Shown here: positions 6,277 to 6,904 of the stretch, piece by piece
Layout: each line of letters begins with the position of its first letter
Numbering within the stretch: the first letter of the stretch is position 1
Assembly: GCA_036508555.1 (NCBI GenBank)
Contig: DATCHD010000011.1
Coordinates: 1 to 6,904 of the forward strand
DNA from: CAINVV01 sp036508555
Lineage (GTDB): Bacteria; Bacteroidota; Bacteroidia; Bacteroidales; Prolixibacteraceae
DNA: 6,904 nucleotides
Direction of reading: 5' to 3'
Translations under genes and position numbers: made by a program
The notes under the pieces: generated by a model
Seen by the model: only the letters and a program-made list of their open reading frames with translations
Databases searched by the model: none
Told to the model about the DNA's origin: nothing

Positions 6277-6536
6277 CAGATACCCAATTTCTCGAACATA
6301 TCATCAGCATCCTTGCATACCACCAGTCCCTTGCTGTTTTCGCTTTCATGTAATGCGTTTAGTGTTTCATCATTGGGAATCTCGACAGGAAAGGGCAGCC
6401 CACGGCGCAATTTTACCTGCCGGAAGAAGATGTTTATCGCCTCTGTGGTTGAAAGCCCCAGACTTTTAAGGATTGCCTCAACTTCTTTTTTTAGTTCTTG
6501 ATCTGTCCGGGCGTTAATCTGTGCTGTATGTGCCAT
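6276..6536 (-). CDS. dinJ: RelB/DinJ-family antitoxin
   Basis: An 86-aa antitoxin, the same length as E. coli DinJ. The N-terminal half (about 1-50: AQINARTDQELKKEVEAIL, then LGLSTTEAINIFFRQV) is the ribbon-helix-helix DNA-binding domain typical of RelB/DinJ. The C-terminal part (from about GLPFPVEIPNDETL) is the flexible section that wraps the toxin. It should neutralise the adjacent YafQ by direct binding, and repress its own operon as the toxin-antitoxin complex. GAGG (6545-6548 on the plus coordinates) sits eight bases before the ATG, and a well-spaced promoter with a palindromic operator lies just upstream. Antitoxin first and toxin second, with a one-base overlap, is the standard order. 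Confidence 0.94.
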   Translation of the reverse strand: MAHTAQINARTDQELKKEVEAILKSLGLSTTEAINIFFRQVKLRRGLPFPVEIPNDETLNALHESENSKGLVVCKDADDMFEKLGI

Positions 6537-6562
6537 ATTTTTAACCTCAATCTATTTTTACT

Positions 6563-6591
6563 ATTGTATGACATACGCTTTACAATATCAA
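6563..6591 (-). promoter_or_regulatory. Sigma70-type promoter and operator of dinJ-yafQ
   Basis: On the minus strand, TTGATA (6586-6591) and TACAAT (6563-6568) are separated by exactly 17 bases: five of six matches to each consensus. Between and over the -10 lies the perfect palindrome GTATGTCATAC (6566-6576). A wider inverted pair, ATTGTA at 6581-6586 and TACAAT at 6563-6568, surrounds it. RelB/DinJ antitoxins bind palindromes placed over their own promoter, so this is the probable autoregulatory site. The -35 box lies five bases beyond the stop codon of the recombinase remnant. Confidence 0.75.
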
Positions 6592-6595
6592 GAAG

Positions 6596-6749
6596 CTATT
6601 TTGTGAAGTTCAAAACTTGTCCGGGCTGATCCTGCCCAGCATTCCGCTTTGATAATGCCGCAGTCGCGTCCTTCAGTGTGTTTTCCGATAAGTGGGCATA
6701 TCTCTGAGTCATTATGTTCGTCTTGTGGCCTAATAGGGGTCAGCTCACG
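6596..6749 (-). pseudogene. C-terminal remnant of a tyrosine recombinase
   Basis: The minus strand reads RELTPI (6732-6749), then, after a frame change, LLGHKTNIMTQRYAHLS followed by a charged tail ending at TAG (6596-6598). LLGHK...TxxRYAHLS is the end of a phage-type or XerC/D-type integrase: the H of LGH belongs to the catalytic set and the Y of RYAHL is the nucleophile. Only about 45-50 C-terminal residues remain. RELTPI resembles the segment normally just before the LLGH box but is joined out of frame with residues missing, so there is at least one small deletion. Upstream, the rest of the gene (HxxR box and N-terminal domains) is gone and replaced by the 38-bp palindrome and a different recombinase tail. 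It is inactive as it stands. Confidence 0.8.
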
Positions 6750-6773
6750 AAACGGAAAAAATAGCACGTTAAG

Positions 6774-6811
6774 GTATTGTCCGGTTGAAGTATACTTCAA
6801 CCGGACAATAC
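6774..6811. repeat. Perfect 38-bp palindrome
   Basis: Two 19-base arms with no loop: the left arm is GTATTGTCCGGTTGAAGTA, and the right arm is its exact reverse complement, centred between 6792 and 6793. Similarity continues outward for about six more bases (GTTAAG on the left against GATAAG on the right strand) with one extra G and one mismatch. It begins on the base after the stop codon of the partial recombinase (minus strand) and lies between the two recombinase tails. Possible roles are the end of a mobile element, a recombinase core or accessory site, or a strong bidirectional hairpin. It lacks a U-tract on either side, so a standard intrinsic terminator is less likely. Confidence 0.93.
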
Positions 6812-6904
6812 TTATCGAAGGTAATGCTCTGTGATGTCGCTTCTCTCATGCCCCATGGCATGGCTTACTTCTCGCAATCCCTGCTCATAAGATTTGCCTG
6901 ATTG
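6812..6904 (-). CDS. Tyrosine recombinase/integrase, C-terminal 30 residues (partial)
   Basis: The last 30 codons of a minus-strand gene entering from the right edge, ending in TAA at 6812-6814. The peptide includes YEQGLREVSHAMGHERSDI followed by TEHYLR. MGHxxxxxTxxY matches the final catalytic region of tyrosine recombinases: the H of MGH and the nucleophile tyrosine three residues from the end. It differs clearly from the neighbouring remnant (LLGHK...QRYAHL), so these are two distinct recombinases and not a tandem copy. It does not look like the integron integrase IntI C-terminus. The family is inferred from a short fragment; whether the full gene is intact lies outside the window. Confidence 0.78.
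   Translation of the reverse strand, partial: QSGKSYEQGLREVSHAMGHERSDITEHYLR

Noticed and set aside
5911..6501. Long plus-strand open frame opposite dinJ-yafQ
   Set aside because: It lies antisense to two clearly recognisable proteins with conserved active-site residues, so it is a shadow frame.
5490..6612. Ten-base direct repeat GTGAAGTTCA at 5490-5499 and 6603-6612 as possible target duplication
   Set aside because: Ten-base matches are expected by chance many times in 6.9 kb, and the flanks show no element ends at these points.
6588..6800. Minus-strand 70-aa frame running through the palindrome and across the recombinase remnant
   Set aside because: Only the short RELTPI part resembles a protein family. 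The recognisable recombinase tail is in a different frame, so this is not a gene.
6774..6811. Rho-independent terminator for the partial recombinase
   Set aside because: The stem is strong, but it is loopless, moderate in GC, and not followed by a T-run on either strand; an element-boundary role was preferred.
1..6904. CRISPR array, tRNA or rRNA genes
   Set aside because: No regularly spaced short repeats and no tRNA- or rRNA-like segments were seen on either strand by eye.

Overview
The window looks like accessory DNA from a Gram-negative anaerobe or sediment-type bacterium, possibly Desulfobacterota or Nitrospirota. This is inferred only from the multi-PAS hybrid kinase style, the lipoprotein type and the moderate base composition; no marker gene fixes the taxon. 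Nothing here is clearly core. Mobile or selfish elements sit at both ends: a group II intron on the left, and a toxin-antitoxin operon plus tyrosine recombinase pieces on the right.

Left (1-1471, + strand): the 3' part of a group II intron, including domain III, a 415-aa reverse transcriptase/maturase without an endonuclease domain, and a canonical domain V and VI. Domain V begins on the base after the maturase stop codon. The intron 5' end lies outside the window.

Centre (1472-5492, + strand): a short gap, a small lipoprotein of unknown function (1588-2094), and a 253-bp AT-rich leader holding promoter-like boxes and a possible 21-codon leader ORF whose stop touches the next start codon. 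Then comes a 956-aa soluble hybrid sensor kinase (four PAS domains, HisKA, HATPase, receiver). A roughly 140-bp sequence occurs twice, about 90% identical, directly after the lipoprotein stop and across the kinase stop. This gives a gene-repeat-gene-repeat layout that resembles a cassette array but is not proven to be one.

Right (5493-6904, genes on - strand): a 115-bp imperfect palindrome with attC-like ends, about 120 bp (5614-5735) where nothing convincing was seen, a broken XRE-type antitoxin gene, an intact dinJ-yafQ type II toxin-antitoxin pair with a good promoter and palindromic operator, the C-terminal remnant of one tyrosine recombinase, a perfect 38-bp palindrome, and the C-terminal 30 residues of a second tyrosine recombinase entering from the right edge.

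The intron and the toxin-antitoxin operon are self-contained. The kinase has its own receiver but no visible output partner. The two recombinase tails, the palindrome and the repeats suggest several rounds of insertion and decay. No wholly new system is demonstrated. The best leads are the duplicated post-gene repeat with the attC-like element, and the palindrome at the recombinase junction.
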